Below are positions 11,926 through 24,374 of a stretch of 64,000 bases of DNA, piece after piece. Position numbers and translations under genes: made by a program. The notes under the pieces were generated by a model. The model did not search any database. It was not told the DNA's origin and saw only the letters and a program-made list of their open reading frames with translations. Each line of letters starts with the position of its first letter. The stretch's first letter is position 1. The DNA is from Cordilura impudica (Eukaryota > Arthropoda > Insecta > Diptera > Scathophagidae), in NCBI GenBank assembly GCA_963682025.1, contig OY821519.1:13328168-13392167 (forward strand), in the 5' to 3' direction.

Positions 11926-12460
11926 GCGATTTTTTTTTATTATAACGTGATAACGATAAAAAAAATATGTGGCAATACTACTAACATAAGCTATGTTATT
12001 GTGTTCTTGGTATTGTTATGTTTTGTTATATGCATAAGTTTTTGTGGCATTTTTTTATGTTGTTGTACAATTATAATATTCAACCACTAAACTGTTACAA
12101 CAAACACACTGGGATTTCTGTTTTTTTTTTTAGAGGTATCTACATATTTTTGCTCGTATCTAATCACGATGATGTCCGATTTAGCCAATTTTCAATACCA
12201 ACCTGCTGGGAATTATGGCAAATGATATTATTGCAGCCTTATCCAGTTAGATGGCTTTTTTTGTGAATGAGCGTGATTTCAACAGACAGACGGACAGACG
12301 GACAAACGGACAGACGGACATCGCTATAACGACTCGAGCTGTGATAAGGATCAAGAATATATATACTTTATGGGGTCGGAAATTAGTTTTTCGATGCGTT
12401 ACAAACGGAATGACAAACCTATATATACCCTCTGCCACTGACGTGTGGAGGGTATAAAAA

Positions 12461-13079
12461 TGAATATAAACGCCGTAATTTACGTAATTACATATATCAG
12501 TGAAATATAAAATCTTGAGTTTATAGGTGAGACGGGAGAGAAGAATGGCAGGGGCAGGGAGTACATACTTTCATGTACTCTGAAATTCCCTTTTGTTTCT
12601 TGCTTCGCAATTGTCAAAGTGAAGTTATTTTACGTTCTCTTTCATTTTTATGTTTTGTTTGTGTTAAGAATGATAATAAATTGAAATAAAGTTAATTTTA
12701 ATGAAATAAAGTTAATTTTAATGAAATAAAATGATAAAGTAAACTTGAACAAATCTTGAATTTCAATACAAAAATTTCAGTGTGTAGACACGGATGAAAG
12801 TTTAAAAGAGAATTTCAAACAGTTTCAGAAAGAAAGATTTCATGTGTAAACCGAAACTTAGTGCACTTAGTACAAACAATATCGATTAATTTAAATGACA
12901 ACAATGCTTCACAATGAATGCTGTGTTTTATATCATGTCCACACGGTAATATGAACCACTTTTCTTCGCTTTTTGAATCATGATTGCGAGCCATGGTGTT
13001 CAAACGATTGTTCTTGGTTCATTTTGACGTTTATATTATGTATTTAAATATACATAATATATCTGAGGTCACAAGCATT
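12461..13079. other. Non-coding AT-rich DNA
   Basis: No supported gene. A 17-bp direct repeat (ttaattttaatgaaataaa theme) is found at about 12685-12730. Confidence 0.4.
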
Positions 13080-13410
13080 AACCGGCTAAGTCGAAAATCA
13101 TGCTTTTGAGAAAAATAACTTTTTATATAAATGTAATGGGGCTTCATTACGACTTAGGTCAGTATGTTTTCATTAATAACTTTTTAAAAAACAGTGTTAG
13201 AGAAAAGGGGATTTCACGTAAAATTATTTCACGTAATAAAGATTTCACGTAACAAAGATAACCCAAATCGCCGAATACCATACTTTCGAGAAAATTACTT
13301 TTAATATAAATGAAATTGTGTTTCATTACGACTTAGGTCAGTATGTTTTCATTAATAACTTTTTATTAAACAGTGTTAGAGAAATGGGGATTTCACGTAA
13401 ATATAAAACG
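13080..13410 (+). repeat. Two-unit tandem repeat, period about 179 bp
   Basis: The block cattacgacttaggtcagta at 13145 recurs at 13324 with matching flanks (ttcacgtaa, cagtgttagagaaa-gggg). The first unit also contains three short ttcacgtaa repeats. No coding content. Confidence 0.8.
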
Positions 13411-13783
13411 TTTTTATTGGAATATGATAGCATACATGTAACTCAAATCGTTCTTAAGTCGACTTAGGCGGTTATCGTTTGTGACCACGGATACTTATAT
13501 ACATTTTATTTGTTAAATGTTTATATTTATTTTATTGTACACATTAATTTTTTGGTTTACCTTTCTTTATATTTCTTAACAGCTATTTCAGATAAACTAG
13601 CGATAATTTCTTATCAAAATTGGAGATGATAGTAAATTTTTCGTGGTTCACAACATGATTAAAAATGAACCAAGATGGTTCGCTCTCAAAATATTGTATG
13701 GCGAAACATGTTGATTCAATCATGACTGGGGTGCGAACCGTGAATGAGAGAGCGAACCTATAATTTTGCTGTCCGTCTGAACA

Positions 13784-13985
13784 TCTATAATATTAATAGG
13801 CTAGGCGATGTTTTGTTCTACCGTTTTATCCCGATTTTGACCAACCGTATATTATTTGAAAGGTATTTCTTTTCAGCCGTTTTGCAGATTTACCGATTTT
13901 TAAATTTTGGCCTTTATTTTGAGTAAATTGCATTTAAAATTGCTACTAACACACACATAAAATTATATGTAGTGTGTGTTAGACT
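13784..13985 (+). mobile_element. Helitron 5' fragment (TCTATAATATT family)
   Basis: Begins TCTATAATATTAATAGGC after an A and follows the same sequence as copies at 38.7 kb (inverted), 46.4-48.0 kb and 58.1-58.6 kb (ggtatttctttt, gagtaaattgcattta, ctactaacacacacataaaa). The 3' half with the CTAG end is missing. Confidence 0.7.
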
Positions 13986-14074
13986 GCAAAAAGCACTAGC
14001 TTTATATCAAAATTGTTCTTATCTCAAAACTAATTTAAGCTTTAAATTTACTAGTTTTAGCTTGAACTATATGT

Positions 14075-14796
14075 TATTCACATGCCTTGATGAACAACAC
14101 TTTTTTTTCGCCAATTTTTTCCTCAATTTCATCACTTACAAGCTGAAATAAGCATAACGCTCGCCGTTGATTGTTTTTCCTTTCTGAATATAATCAGTAA
14201 AAATTATCCCACGTATATTCCAAAAAACAGAAGCCAAAACCTTGCTTGCAGATGGAACTCTTTTCGCCTTCATTGGACACGATTCTCTCATTACATTCCA
14301 CTGTTTTGAACGTTCCTTTGTCTCAGATGTGAAGTGGTTGACCCATGTCTCATCCATGGTTACGAAAATCGATGCAATAACTCGGCTTTATTGTGGTGAA
14401 ACAACGCCAAACTCTATTGAAACATCTGCAAGACGATGTTTTTGTTCTTATCTCATGAAACGCGGCGCCCATCTTGCGGGCAACTTTCTCATCTCCGAAT
14501 TTTTAGTCAATATGCGATACATAGCACTTGAAATGCCTACCATTTCAGCTAGCTCACGCACATTTAGCCGACTATCATTCAATTCCATTTTGCGAATTTT
14601 CTTAACCGTTTCTGAGACGTAGTCGACCACTATGATACGTACGGCTTCGTTTAAACTTTGCCACTTAATTTTTTTTAGTCGTAAACGAAAGAGCAGACTT
14701 CCCCAGAGTAGAACCCACCTCGGCTTTAATATTGGTTGGACTGAGATCTTTCAAATGAAAGTATTGAATTACTTAATGACGACCAATTTCTTCCAT
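14075..14796 (-). pseudogene. mariner transposase, degenerate
   Basis: A dead DD34D-type mariner read on the minus strand from ATG 14796. In order: a helix-turn-helix start (FHLKDLSPTNIKAEV-like), VRELAEMVGIS, MRKLPARWAPR, then VTMDETWVNHF with the first catalytic Asp near 14353. SASKVLASVFWNIRG and GKTINGERYAY follow. The sequence then shifts frame and ends at a KKVLFI block, before the second and third catalytic residues. There are stop codons at 14448-14450 and elsewhere. Order and spacing match mariner. Terminal inverted repeats were not found, so this is a truncated remnant. Confidence 0.88.
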
Positions 14797-15222
14797 GTTT
14801 ACAAATTCACTGAGATCGTTTACTTTTGATGGCCCCAAATAAAAAAAGTTGTCACTTTTCGAAAGTAATTTCATTCAAACTACAGCTTCTCCGGCCGCCC
14901 TTGTAAATTGCCTTTTTGTACAGAGAGAAATTTCTTTTTTACCTCTGAGTTCAAAAGGCCAAACTTCATTAAAATATTTTTTGTCATTTGAAAATATATA
15001 CTTATATATATATTCAATTGATCTACTACCATACCCAAATATTTCAGCAGCAATACAATTTATTTTTTCTTCAAATTAATATGATTGGGCAATCTTCTTC
15101 CTACTACTTTGTTTGTAGGGTACTCGTATAGAAACTTCCAAAATAAAAACTGAAAATTTGTCAAATAAATTTCATTGTTTTATTTTTTCTAAGATTGTAC
15201 GGAAGTTCGAAATACAGAAAAA
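14797..15222. other. Upstream region of the host gene
   Basis: No coding frame can be supported. A poly-T stretch ending ...ttttttctaag at about 15193 could be a splice acceptor for a 5' UTR exon, or simply AT-rich promoter-proximal DNA. Confidence 0.35.
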
Positions 15223-18200
15223 ATGGTCATTAATATATGTAAATCTTTGGATCAATTATCATCTCAAGGAAATTGGGATGATATATTTTACTGTTTAAAT
15301 ATTGATGCTAATTCCACTATTGAATTGGGCAGTTTAAAAAGTGAGTAAAAATATATCACATTTTTTTAATTATAATTATATATATGTACTAGCTGACCCG
15401 CCAGACGTTGTCCTGCCTAAAATTTTATAGATAGAAAGAAAAAACTGAAATAATTTCTATGAAAATATTAGATTTTTTTTATTAATTTAACAAAAATGAA
15501 GTATTTTAATTAATTCGAAGCCTTAATAATAGAATAAATAAATTTTGTTTTTTTTATATTAATGCTAGTTGATGAACAATGTTTTTCGTCAATCCCTGTG
15601 GTGTATAAATGATCAAATTTGATGGTTTGCCAACGCGAGAACACGCAACATATAACTGTCCATGTGAAAAGCACGGATTTTCTAGATCCAACCCACAAAT
15701 GGACATTGTTTGACCTTGTGACTTGTTAATGGTCATTGCGAATGCCAAGCGAATTGGAAACTGCATGCGTCTGAATGGAATTGGCGAGTCTGAAGGAACC
15801 ATTGGGATCCGTGGCAAGAGAACAACTTCACCTTGAAACTTGCCGCTCAAAATGGTAGCTTGAATAACATTGCTCATTATTTTTTTTATGACCAATCTTG
15901 TACCATTGCATAGCTTAGGTGCATTTAAATTCCTAAGCAAAATGATTGGTGAACCAATTTTTAATCTCAAGTTATGAGGTGGCATTCCTGGTAAATCCAG
16001 TGAATTTAAAAATTCAACAGGATAGTTGACTGCTTCATCTGGATCGACAACAGTGTCGATCGATTTGAACAACATCTCATCGCCAGGCAATAACTGTTGT
16101 ATTTTGAAATTAATAACGTCAACATCTATATTTTTAGCGGCCAAAATAACTCGTTCACGTAACCACGCATGATTAATGTAATTTTCGCGTATATTTGGGA
16201 ATATGCTTACAACCAAAGCATCTTTCGTGGCTACCATTTTACAAAAATTGTCTGGAAATTTTATGCATTGTGTATTTTCATGAAACATAATTTTTCCATT
16301 GCCAATGTTGAGCAATTGCTCAGAGAATGACAGTGCCAATGGGTCATTTTGTAGTTGAATACGCATGTTTGTCTTAAGGCGTAATGTATTAACATTCCGC
16401 CATAGGTGCGATTGCTTCAAACATGCGTTGATTTCGTCCGCATATGTAGCGCGTGGAATGACCGGCAATGTTTGTCTGAAATCACCAGACAGCAACAGAA
16501 GAGCTCCACCGAAAAGTCTGTTATTATTATTAATATCTTTCATAGTTCTATCAAAGGCTTCTAGTGAATGTTTGTGGGCCATAGTACATTCGTCCCAAAT
16601 AATAATTTTGCATTTTTGCAAAACTTTAGCCATGCCTGAATGCTTCTTTATGTTGCACATTGCATCTTTATTTGTGTGAACATTGAATGGCAACTTGAGT
16701 GCTGAGTGTGCAGTCCGTCCACCATCAAGCAAAGTCGCTGCAATACCTGATGAAGCAATAGCCAATGCAATATGATTTTGTGACCGAATGCGTGCAAGTA
16801 ACAGTGAGATAAGAAATGTTTTGCCAGTGCCGCCTGGTGCATCCAAAAAGAAGAATCCACCTTGTTGTGCTTCAATTGACAAATTAATTCGATCGTATAT
16901 GATCTTTTGTTCAGCAGTTAGCAATTGCTCATTATTTGCAACGAAAGTAGTCAACGTTGCCGCATCGAACTGTTGTTCGCGCTCAACATCGCTGTTAATG
17001 ATGTCTGTTGCTGGTCGGTTAGGCGATGGCAAACCGAAATGAATGAGTGGCATATTGGAAATATTAATGCAAATATCCTCAATCATCATTAACGCCTCGT
17101 TATACATTTCCGATGAAAAATTGATATTGTGATCTTGATCAGCTGTCCGAATACGATGCAAAATATCTTCGCTCATTGAATCTTTATATTTGTCCCAGAG
17201 AACAGAAGCTTGCGACAGAAAGCATGTCGTCAACAATATGGCGAATAATTGTCGAATTTGATGAGGAGAGGAACTCAGCACTGCATCTGCTAGTGCAAGA
17301 TCCCAATGGTTGTCATCTTCAAGCAAATGCAATTCGTGACACGCATCATGGTATGTGTCGAACAAAATACCGTTGACTGTTCGCAAGTATTGGAATGACG
17401 TCGGTCCAGGAACGTTAACCAACAACAAACGCAAGAAGAAGCATTCGCGTTGCTTAGGATGGACTGTGTATAATCGGCCTAATGTATTTGCCATAAATAT
17501 GCCGTGGTACCCTTGTACTGGAACGCCTTGCTTTCGTGGGTTCCACTTTTTTGATTGTTTGTTCCATGTAAAAAATCGTGGCACATCAGTGTACATTAAT
17601 GTCTTTGAAAATTGACCGAAAATACCTGGTTGGTTGCATAGTTCGAAGAACTCAGTTAGTGTGGTTTTTGGGGGAGTTAGTGCACGTTGTACAGCAGTCT
17701 CTTCCGTAAAATAAACACGCTGTCCATTTTGAAGGTGCACGGCCAAATGAATAACAGCAGGGTCTCTTTCGTGTATAGGAAAACTTAAAATGCGCCAAAC
17801 TGCTTCATTGCTGCTAATGTATCGGCCCATTTGATAACGTGTTATTTCGTCGTTATCATTTACGTTTTGAACAGCAAATACAGCCATATCGCTTCCCTTA
17901 TGAACGTATTTGCAAATGTATTTTATGGAACTCACTGAACTACAGAACTCAACGTTTATGTGCGCTTTGTACGTTTTTGACAGTAATGGTGAATACGGAA
18001 CCACCCAACGATTGTCAATGTCTTGCGTTACACCGTTTGACATGCGCAATTGATATGAGTGGCCACCATTGTCTGTGTTTCTACGACGATACAATGGGTA
18101 ACCATCGGTATTAGTGACAGTATCATTTATGCACTCTTTTGGAAAAAGTTTCGTACATTTTCCATTGTCCATGCACGGCGCCGTCATGTTTAGAGCACCG

Positions 18201-21200
18201 CATGGTCCATGGATCATGTTAGTGGTAATAATGTTGAACAACTCTTGATCTATATTCGAATCCGGAATTTCAGCTGAAATAATTTTATCAATTTCTTCTG
18301 GACGTACTTTATCAACCAACCAAATCAAAATGTGTGCATGTGGCAAACCTCGTTTTTGCCATTCAACAGAATACAGCCAGCAACGTGTTTTTCCGAATAC
18401 AGAGTGATGTGTAATCAAGTTCATCATAGATTTTAGTTTTTGTTTGAAGACACGTGCAGTGATATCATGCCGATGCATTGCTGTTTGACCTTGCAATAAT
18501 GAAATAGTTATTTCATCCCATTTTGGATTGCACGTAAATGTTATGAACAAATCAGGTCTACCGTACGCGCGCACGAAAGTCATTGCGTCTTGAGTATATT
18601 CTTGCATATGCCGCGGACTACCAATGTATGATGATGGAAGAATATATGCGGTACCAATATCGTTAATATTAGTTGTTCCATCTACGTTACCGACAATAGC
18701 ATCACGCAAATGAATATACTCCTCAGAACGCAACTTTGCTTGATTAAACTTGATGTACCGTAATCGCTCGCTTTCGATTTTTGCATACATATCAACGATG
18801 TATTGATGAAACAGCTGGCGGCATCGGATAATGTTGTTGTCTTCATTGGTACGAATCATCAACCGATATGCGTAGAAGTTCATCGCGCTCACTTTCTTGT
18901 TCGTTGCTGCACCTTCAAATTTAAAATAAAAATAAATAAAAAAGAAAATAAATAGTACAGAAAAATCAAAAATGGAATTATATTTAAATTTTACCTGTCA
19001 CGGGGTTTCGTTGTTTTATATTTAAATGATATCCATCTTCTCCTTCCCAAAATATTAATGGGTATTGCAAAGCGTCGTAAGAACGATGGCTGTCTGCAAT
19101 TGTCTGCACCGTATTATCTCTGCGTTGGATCCGTATATCTCGACGTTCAAATGCGTCACCAACCATAACAACTGCAACTTCATTAACGGTTGGTGCATTG
19201 TATCTGCCCGCATGCTCTCCTGATGGTACTTTGTCTGCTTTGATGAGGATCATGTAGTTATCGTTTTGTAGCCTGTTGGAAACAACGTTGAACAACTGGA
19301 CCAACTGATTGTGATTTCTCAAAAACGGTTCCAAAATTGACACGATTTCTCGCTCCTCCATTAACTCGATGTGATTGTAGTGGCAGCGTGTGTTTATTTG
19401 TTGATCCTCATCACCCATGAAGTAGATTTGCAAGAATTTTGGATCGGCATCAGGCATTGAAATCAAAGAACCGATTTGATGATACACTTGGCCCTGAATC
19501 TTAAATGTTGATTCAAAATTTCGACCATCCTCATTCCGCAAGATTTTTGTTGCTCCAAACGATGTCATTTGGAAGCACGAATTGAATTTACGAATTTTAC
19601 GCAAAAATAATTTTGATTGAGGTGTGGCTCCATCCAATAGAGCTTTCAGTGGTTCAGGCGGCGAATTCAATGGTGGCAATACTACTTTTCCAGACGCGCA
19701 ACAGAAACCGGCTGACTCTCCTTTGTATTTGAATGCATGGCAGTGTTGGCATTCTTTATTCATAGCACCGATGACAATTTGTGAATGCGATGAATAGTCT
19801 ACGTCAAACTCGTATTCGAACGCAAGTCGGAGAAGTGATTCACGTGTCAATGCGCGATATACTTGTAGGCGCTGTCGTTCAGTTGTTCTCTGTTCATCGG
19901 TGGCTCGTTGACGCGCCTGTCTTTGTCTCAATGTATTAGCTCGAAGGCGTTCGTTGCGTTGCTCTTGACTTTCATGTTCACGTAAGTTCGCCATCTGGTC
20001 TCTAGAATTTGCAGTGTCCGTCAAGTGATCTTCTACTGTTCTATTTAACCGAATGTTGTGGACTGTTTGTGCATGCTGTGAACGTCGACCAATATTTCCT
20101 CCTCGCCCACGAAGACGTGGCATTTTTCTTTTATAAACACACAACACATAAATTTAATAAACTTTGATTTTAGTTTTAGGGTTATGATTATTTGTTTCAC
20201 AAACTTACATATTGCTTATTTTCAGTTAGTCGCTTAACACTCCGTAAAGTTTGTAAAATTAAACACAATTTTTATTTGAAATAATTTCTTTTAATTTCAA
20301 ACTATTTTATTTTTTCTTTAAATCAAAATCAATTAAATTATGACAAATTGGTTAAAACTTCGCAACAAACATTCACCTTTAAAAAAACATTCAATATAAA
20401 ATTGAAAGGAAGTAAAAATTTCAAACCTTACCCTTTCAAAATAGTTGATAACAGTATAGTTCTCAACATAGATGGGAATTTTGTATTACTATTGAAAAAA
20501 TGCATTGATGTTTTATGGTAATTCCTTTTTTTTTATTGAAAAAATCATTCATAATGGTAATAAAATGCATCAATTGTTAAAAACCGTCAATAACAATTGA
20601 TTTCAAAACCATTGCCATTAGTAATGAAATGGTTCAATGAAATTAGTTTCAATACTATTGACATCAATTAATATGAATTGATTGGTCCCACTAATTAATT
20701 AGTCCCATTTGTAGTTCTCAATAGGAAAACAATATCATATTAGTTCTCATGTGTAATGTTGTAATTAGTAGAGAGTAGTTGAGAGTAGAGAAATAGGTTA
20801 GAGTTTTTTAAAATGTTATTAATTATTGACATGAGAACGATGCTTGATATGAAATTGCATTCATGGATATTTGTGAAAGTATTCTCAACTTATTTATTTA
20901 TCATTGCAATTTAAATTGCTAAAAATCATATTCTGAGACTTTTTCTATAGGAAAAATCTCTCGGAGTCTGAGACTTTTTGAAAAGGAAAAATGTCTCAGA
21001 ATGTTAGACTTTTTCTATAGGAATGTTAGACTTTTTCTATAGGATACACATTATTATCTAGGTAGCTCGCACAAAGTTTGAATATTCTCACAATAATAGT
21101 ACCCCAGATATGCAATAATAAATTTGTACTTCGTATGGGAGGTGCCACGCCCATTGCTTCGATCCCCCCTATTTTTTGGAAGATTATGAATATTATTATC

Positions 21201-22043
21201 AAAGAAGCTCACACAAAGTTTGAAGACTCCCACTTTAATAGTACCCCAGATATGCAATAATGAATGTTTTCTTCGTATGGGAGGTGCCACGCCCATTGCT
21301 TGGATCCCGCCCATTTTTTGGGATATTTTGAATATTATTATAAAAAAAGGTCATACAAAGTTTGAAGACTCTCACTATAATATTAGTCCAGATATACAAT
21401 AATACATTTTTACTTCGTGTGGGAGGTGCCACGCCCATTGCTTGGATGGCACTCATTTTTTTGGGAGATTATGAGTATTATTATAAAAAAGCTCACACAA
21501 AGTTTGAAGACTCCCACTGTAACAGTACTCCAGATATACAAAAATACATTTTTACTTCGTATGGGAGGTGCCACGCCCATTGTACCCATATAGGTCAATT
21601 GTGAATCTAAACCATTCAGGGATCAAATAAAACAGACACAACAAATTTCATCGAAATCGGCCCAGCCGTTAAGGAGGAGTTCAGTCACTAACACACGTAC
21701 AGGAGAATTATATATATAAAGATAATTATATATGATCATCTCATTTACTTGCCGCCCGCCTAAAGTACCGCAAGAATACGATGAAATATGGTTGGATGAT
21801 CATAAGACTGCACTGAATTCATTGGAAGTTATTTTGGGTTTTATATTGTTGTGTGATCAAATCTTCTATATCCTCTTGCTGATTTATCTATCCTTAATAG
21901 CCTATAAATTTGTGCGTTACCAGGTTTTTGGAGCTTTTCAGAAATGTTGTGAATATACAAAATTTTATTTAAAGAAATTTCGAATAATAAAAAAATTTAA
22001 CAAGAACTGTAATGTAAAAGATCAAATTCAGAATATCAAATAA
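15223..22043 (+). CDS. Small two-exon host gene split by a Helitron, function unknown
   Basis: Exon 1 (15223-15340) opens with ATG in a good context (gaaaaaatgg) and encodes 39 residues rich in acidic and polar side chains. It ends at a consensus donor, AAAAA|gtgagt. Exon 2 (21766-22043) follows acceptor aaag|TACCG in the matching phase (1), giving 131 aa and a stop at 22041. Residues about 61-86 form one strongly hydrophobic segment, followed by a basic C-terminal tail (KKFRIIKKFNK). This suggests a small single-pass membrane protein with a cytosolic or lumenal basic tail. I do not recognise the family. All but 91 bases of the intron are the Helitron at 15389-21722. Removing it leaves a 91-bp intron, normal for a fly gene. 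Support is the phase match, splice sites and open frame on both sides. Additional upstream exons are possible. Confidence 0.6.
15554..20123 (-). CDS. Helitron Rep-helicase, one intron, apparently intact
   Basis: Encodes the HUH nickase plus Pif1-family helicase that mobilises Helitrons. Exon 1 is 20123-18995 and exon 2 is 18912-15554, joined by an 82-bp GT-AG intron in phase 1. Together they give 4488 nt, 1495 aa and no internal stop. The N-terminal region is Arg/Gln-rich (from MPRLRGRGG) with a Cys/His zinc-finger-like block (CQHCHAFKYKGE). The Rep domain has ITFTCNPKW (about 500-508), the HUH motif GLPHAHILIW (His about 568 and 570) and the two-tyrosine motif KYICKYVHKG (Tyr about 708 and 712). 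The helicase has Walker A GGTGKT (about 1070), Walker B IIIWDEC, GDFRQ, and a late NKSQGQT...YVACSR motif. I took MPRLRG as the start; an in-frame ATG 24 bases upstream (20147) is possible. All catalytic residues I can check are present. Confidence 0.95.
20148..21059 (-). other. Helitron 5' non-coding region
   Basis: No gene. It holds repeated gactttttctatagg units at about 20933-21043, and a segment (20490-20700) of alternating caattg/attgat repeats that can fold on itself. It would contain the promoter of the Rep-helicase gene. Confidence 0.4.
21060..21605 (-). repeat. About four 143-bp tandem repeats inside the Helitron
   Basis: The phrase cgtatgggaggtgccacgcc recurs at roughly 143-bp spacing (near 21132, 21275, 21418 and 21560), with 'cacaaagtttgaagactc' between. 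Tandem blocks close to the 5' end are common in Helitrons. A diverged relative of the phrase (gggcgtggcatctcccat) occurs at 52877. Confidence 0.9.
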
Positions 22044-22874
22044 ATTACAATTCAAGTAAGATCGTTTTATTATATATACATACATACATATATAAAAAAA
22101 CCAAGAAGGCAAATGTTAAGTCGTCCAAAAATGTGATCTTAAACTCAGATTCATTACACAAATTTGAAAAATTTGCGAGATTTAAAAAAAATACTCTTTT
22201 TGTTGTATGAAAAAATATAAATTAAATACGACATATCTTCTTAATCCTTTGTTCGAAAGTCTTCTTTAAAAACCTCAATAAAATTCATATATGTTAATAA
22301 ATTCAAGGCCATCATTCATTAAACTCTTATAATTCCTTAACATTTTTTTTTTATATTCTTAAAAAAAAAAATAAACACTAAAAACAAAACAAAACTACAT
22401 ACATACAGTACATATGCACAATATTTGATTGATTTCTAACAATTTGAAATTAATCTAAGCCTCAAGCATTTCTAATGAACAAGTTTTATTACTTGTCATG
22501 TTAGTGGCATTTTGTGTGTATGTGACAGATTAGAATAGCATTTCAATTGCAAAAAATATTAATAGTTTAGTTTTTGTCTTAAAGTGTTTGATTTCTATTC
22601 GAACAAAACTATATAAAGAACACCAATCAAAATTGTATTAACTTGTACAAATGAATTGGCTAAATGTCAAGTTTCAACGCATTAAGAAACAAACAACAAA
22701 AAACAAAAGCTTTAAATAAGACATTTTAAAACCACCAAAAAAAAGTGTATTGCATCATTCTTTAAACAAAGATTATTTCACCCGTATTTAGCAAAAACAA
22801 AAAAAAAACCCTTAAAACTTTGTGTGTTTTTCACAAACACAATTTTTATTTAAAAAATGTTTGTCATTATGAAT
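22044..22874. other. Intergenic, no gene seen
   Basis: An AATAAA at about 22037, just before and over the host-gene stop, may serve as a polyadenylation signal. The rest is AT-rich and has no coding or RNA features I can support. Confidence 0.4.
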
Positions 22875-22897
22875 CAATTCTCATTTAGTTAATGCTG
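22875..22897 (+). promoter_or_regulatory. snRNA promoter PSEA for U1 gene 1
   Basis: caattctcatttagttaatgct lies at -61 to -39 from the U1 start, exactly where the Drosophila snRNA proximal sequence element A sits. It matches the elements of the other two U1 copies (attctc-tttagtt-atg-tg). SNAPc would bind here to recruit Pol II. Confidence 0.75.
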
Positions 22898-22935
22898 ACA
22901 TTACACTAAGTAGTTTAGTTTGAGCTGAAGAAAGC

Positions 22936-23099
22936 ATACTTACCTGGCGTAGGGGTTATCCGTGATCATGAAGGCGGTTCCCCCGGAGTGAGGCTTGATC
23001 ATTGCACTTCGATTGAGTTGACCTCCGCGATTATTCCTAATGTGAATAACTCGTGCGTACAATTTTTGGTAGCCGGGAATGGCGTTCGCGCCGTCCCGA
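22936..23099 (+). ncRNA. U1 snRNA, copy 1
   Basis: A 164-nt gene for the U1 small nuclear RNA, which pairs with 5' splice sites. It starts ATACTTACCTGGCG, whose ACTTACCTG is the splice-site-pairing sequence. Stem-loop II carries the ATTGCAC loop recognised by the U1A/SNF protein. The Sm site is AATTTTTGG (nt 126-134). The 3' stem ends GGCGTTCGCGCC GTCCCGA. Length and order match fly U1 throughout. A PSEA lies at -61. The 3' flank cgtta..aataaattt is shared with the other copies. Confidence 0.96.
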
Positions 23100-23639
23100 C
23101 GTTAGCAATAAATTTTGTCTTCTTTTAATTGTTGGTGTTGTGGCGTTAGGACGTGTAGCTCGAAGTTTTTCGTACAACTGTTTCAATATTTCCAAGAATG
23201 ATAGGATAAAGTAGGGATGTAAAATTCAATAGTACAATGCACCGCAATGACTAATTTTAGCACTATTTAAAAATTTTCTGATTTTTAAAATATATGACAC
23301 GATTGTACTTCATTTTTTGTGATCGGTAAATTTTTTTATGGCGACTGCTTTGTTAATTAATTACACTTCGTTGTGCATTGTTTTGCACATTTTGGAGTTG
23401 GGCTTGCTTAATCGTTCATTTGGCTCGGTATTGGACAGGATGCCAGAATGCATATTTTTTTAGATCGCTTAAAATTTTTGTTTAGACAAATAGCTTGTAA
23501 TACAAAGGATATTTTAGATGAAGTGATATATTAAAAATCAATATCAATGAAAACCACATTCCTATGGACGAAATATATTGTGTAACAGAAATTGATGTAT
23601 ACATATCCTTATATATCCTTAAATAACTAATATTCAAAA

Positions 23640-24154
23640 TAGATTGTCATGGAGTTTAAAGAAATGGCAAAAACATTTTACTTCAAATTCTGCGAAGTCT
23701 TGAAAGCAAAAGTTGATTTCAATAATGAAATGTTATTACGGTTTAAGAAGTTTACGCCAGAAAATATTAAAAATATTTCCTAATGAGAAAAAAAATATGA
23801 ATTATAAACAACCAATTTCAAGCACTGGCGGATGTAGAAATTATTAAGTCTTTAAAAAACGACAACATATGTACTTTTTGGTGGAAGGTATCAGAAATGA
23901 AACATGAACTAAATGAACCGATAATTACTGATATTTCGAGAATTGCTAGAGGAATATTATCCATTCCACATTCATCTTCAAATGTGGAAAGGATATTTTC
24001 GTATCAAAATATAATAAAAACGAAAGAGATGAACAGACTGGTCGTTTCGACTGTCTCCAATCTAATCCAAACAAATGATTTGCTTAAGTCATTTAATTCG
24101 TGTTGCTACAATTTAGAAATGACTAAGAATATATTAGCAAGAAGTATATCCTAA
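23640..24154 (+). pseudogene. hAT transposase C-terminal fragment
   Basis: The best-preserved part (23897-24154) reads ISRIARGILSIPHSSSNVER then IFSYQNIIKTKEMNRL, the hAT dimerisation region. Upstream, in shifted frames, are pieces such as LRFKKFTPENIKNI and ALADVEIIKSLKND-ICTFWW, which precede this region in the family. The N-terminal BED finger and the catalytic DDE region are gone, so it cannot be functional. Confidence 0.82.
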
Positions 24155-24301
24155 ATAATCCTTTTTATGTATTCAGATATCAACAACTAATAGTCTTTTG
24201 AACTTGTGTACCTTTTGAAATTAAAAAATTATATTAATTGTTAAGTTTATCTACATGAACTTCAATATGCCTTTTTGTTAATTGTTAAGATTTTTACACA
24301 C

Positions 24302-24303
<2 letters not shown>

Positions 24304-24369
<66 letters not shown>
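24304..24369. repeat. (AT)n microsatellite
   Basis: About 30 AT repeats, inside the degenerate hAT element, just after its transposase fragment. Confidence 0.95.

Positions 24370-24374
<5 letters not shown>

Larger units (their letters stand above)
9283..12460 (+). mobile_element. DINE-like element (family B) with expanded arrays
   Basis: Begins aacaagtaagagtgttaaattcgg, with the palindrome aattcggctgtgccgaatt at the start, then gataccctcc. It ends with a (GACG/GACA)n tract (12282-12320), the 'atatatactttatggggtcgg' block well known from fly mini-me elements, and a closing hairpin (ccctctgccac...gtgtggaggg) then gtataaaaa. The 3' ggagggtat is complementary to the 5' ataccctcc. Between these ends are about 2.6 kb of simple-sequence arrays. 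Such elements are non-coding and thought to move by Helitron-type machinery. That mechanism is inferred. Confidence 0.75.
15389..21722 (-). mobile_element. Structurally complete autonomous Helitron
   Basis: Rolling-circle transposon, 6334 bp, read on the minus strand. The 5' end is TCTTTATATATATAATTC at 21722 and the 3' end is GGCGGGTCAGCTAG at 15389. It is inserted between A and T (a15388, t21723), the hallmark Helitron target. Near the 3' end a hairpin (CAG-g-AC/GTCTG, loop AAC) sits 13 bases before CTAG. It contains one intact Rep-helicase gene and, close to the 5' end, about four 143-bp tandem repeats. With termini, target and gene all intact, it is a good candidate for a recently active copy. 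It sits antisense inside a host intron. Confidence 0.93.

Noticed and set aside
12815..13003. 62-codon frame with CGHD...CTKC cysteines resembling a zinc finger
   Set aside because: Spacing fits no known finger. The frame is short with no splice or family support.
13145..13404. CRISPR-like direct repeats
   Set aside because: Two ~179-bp units without spacers in a eukaryotic genome; ordinary tandem duplication.
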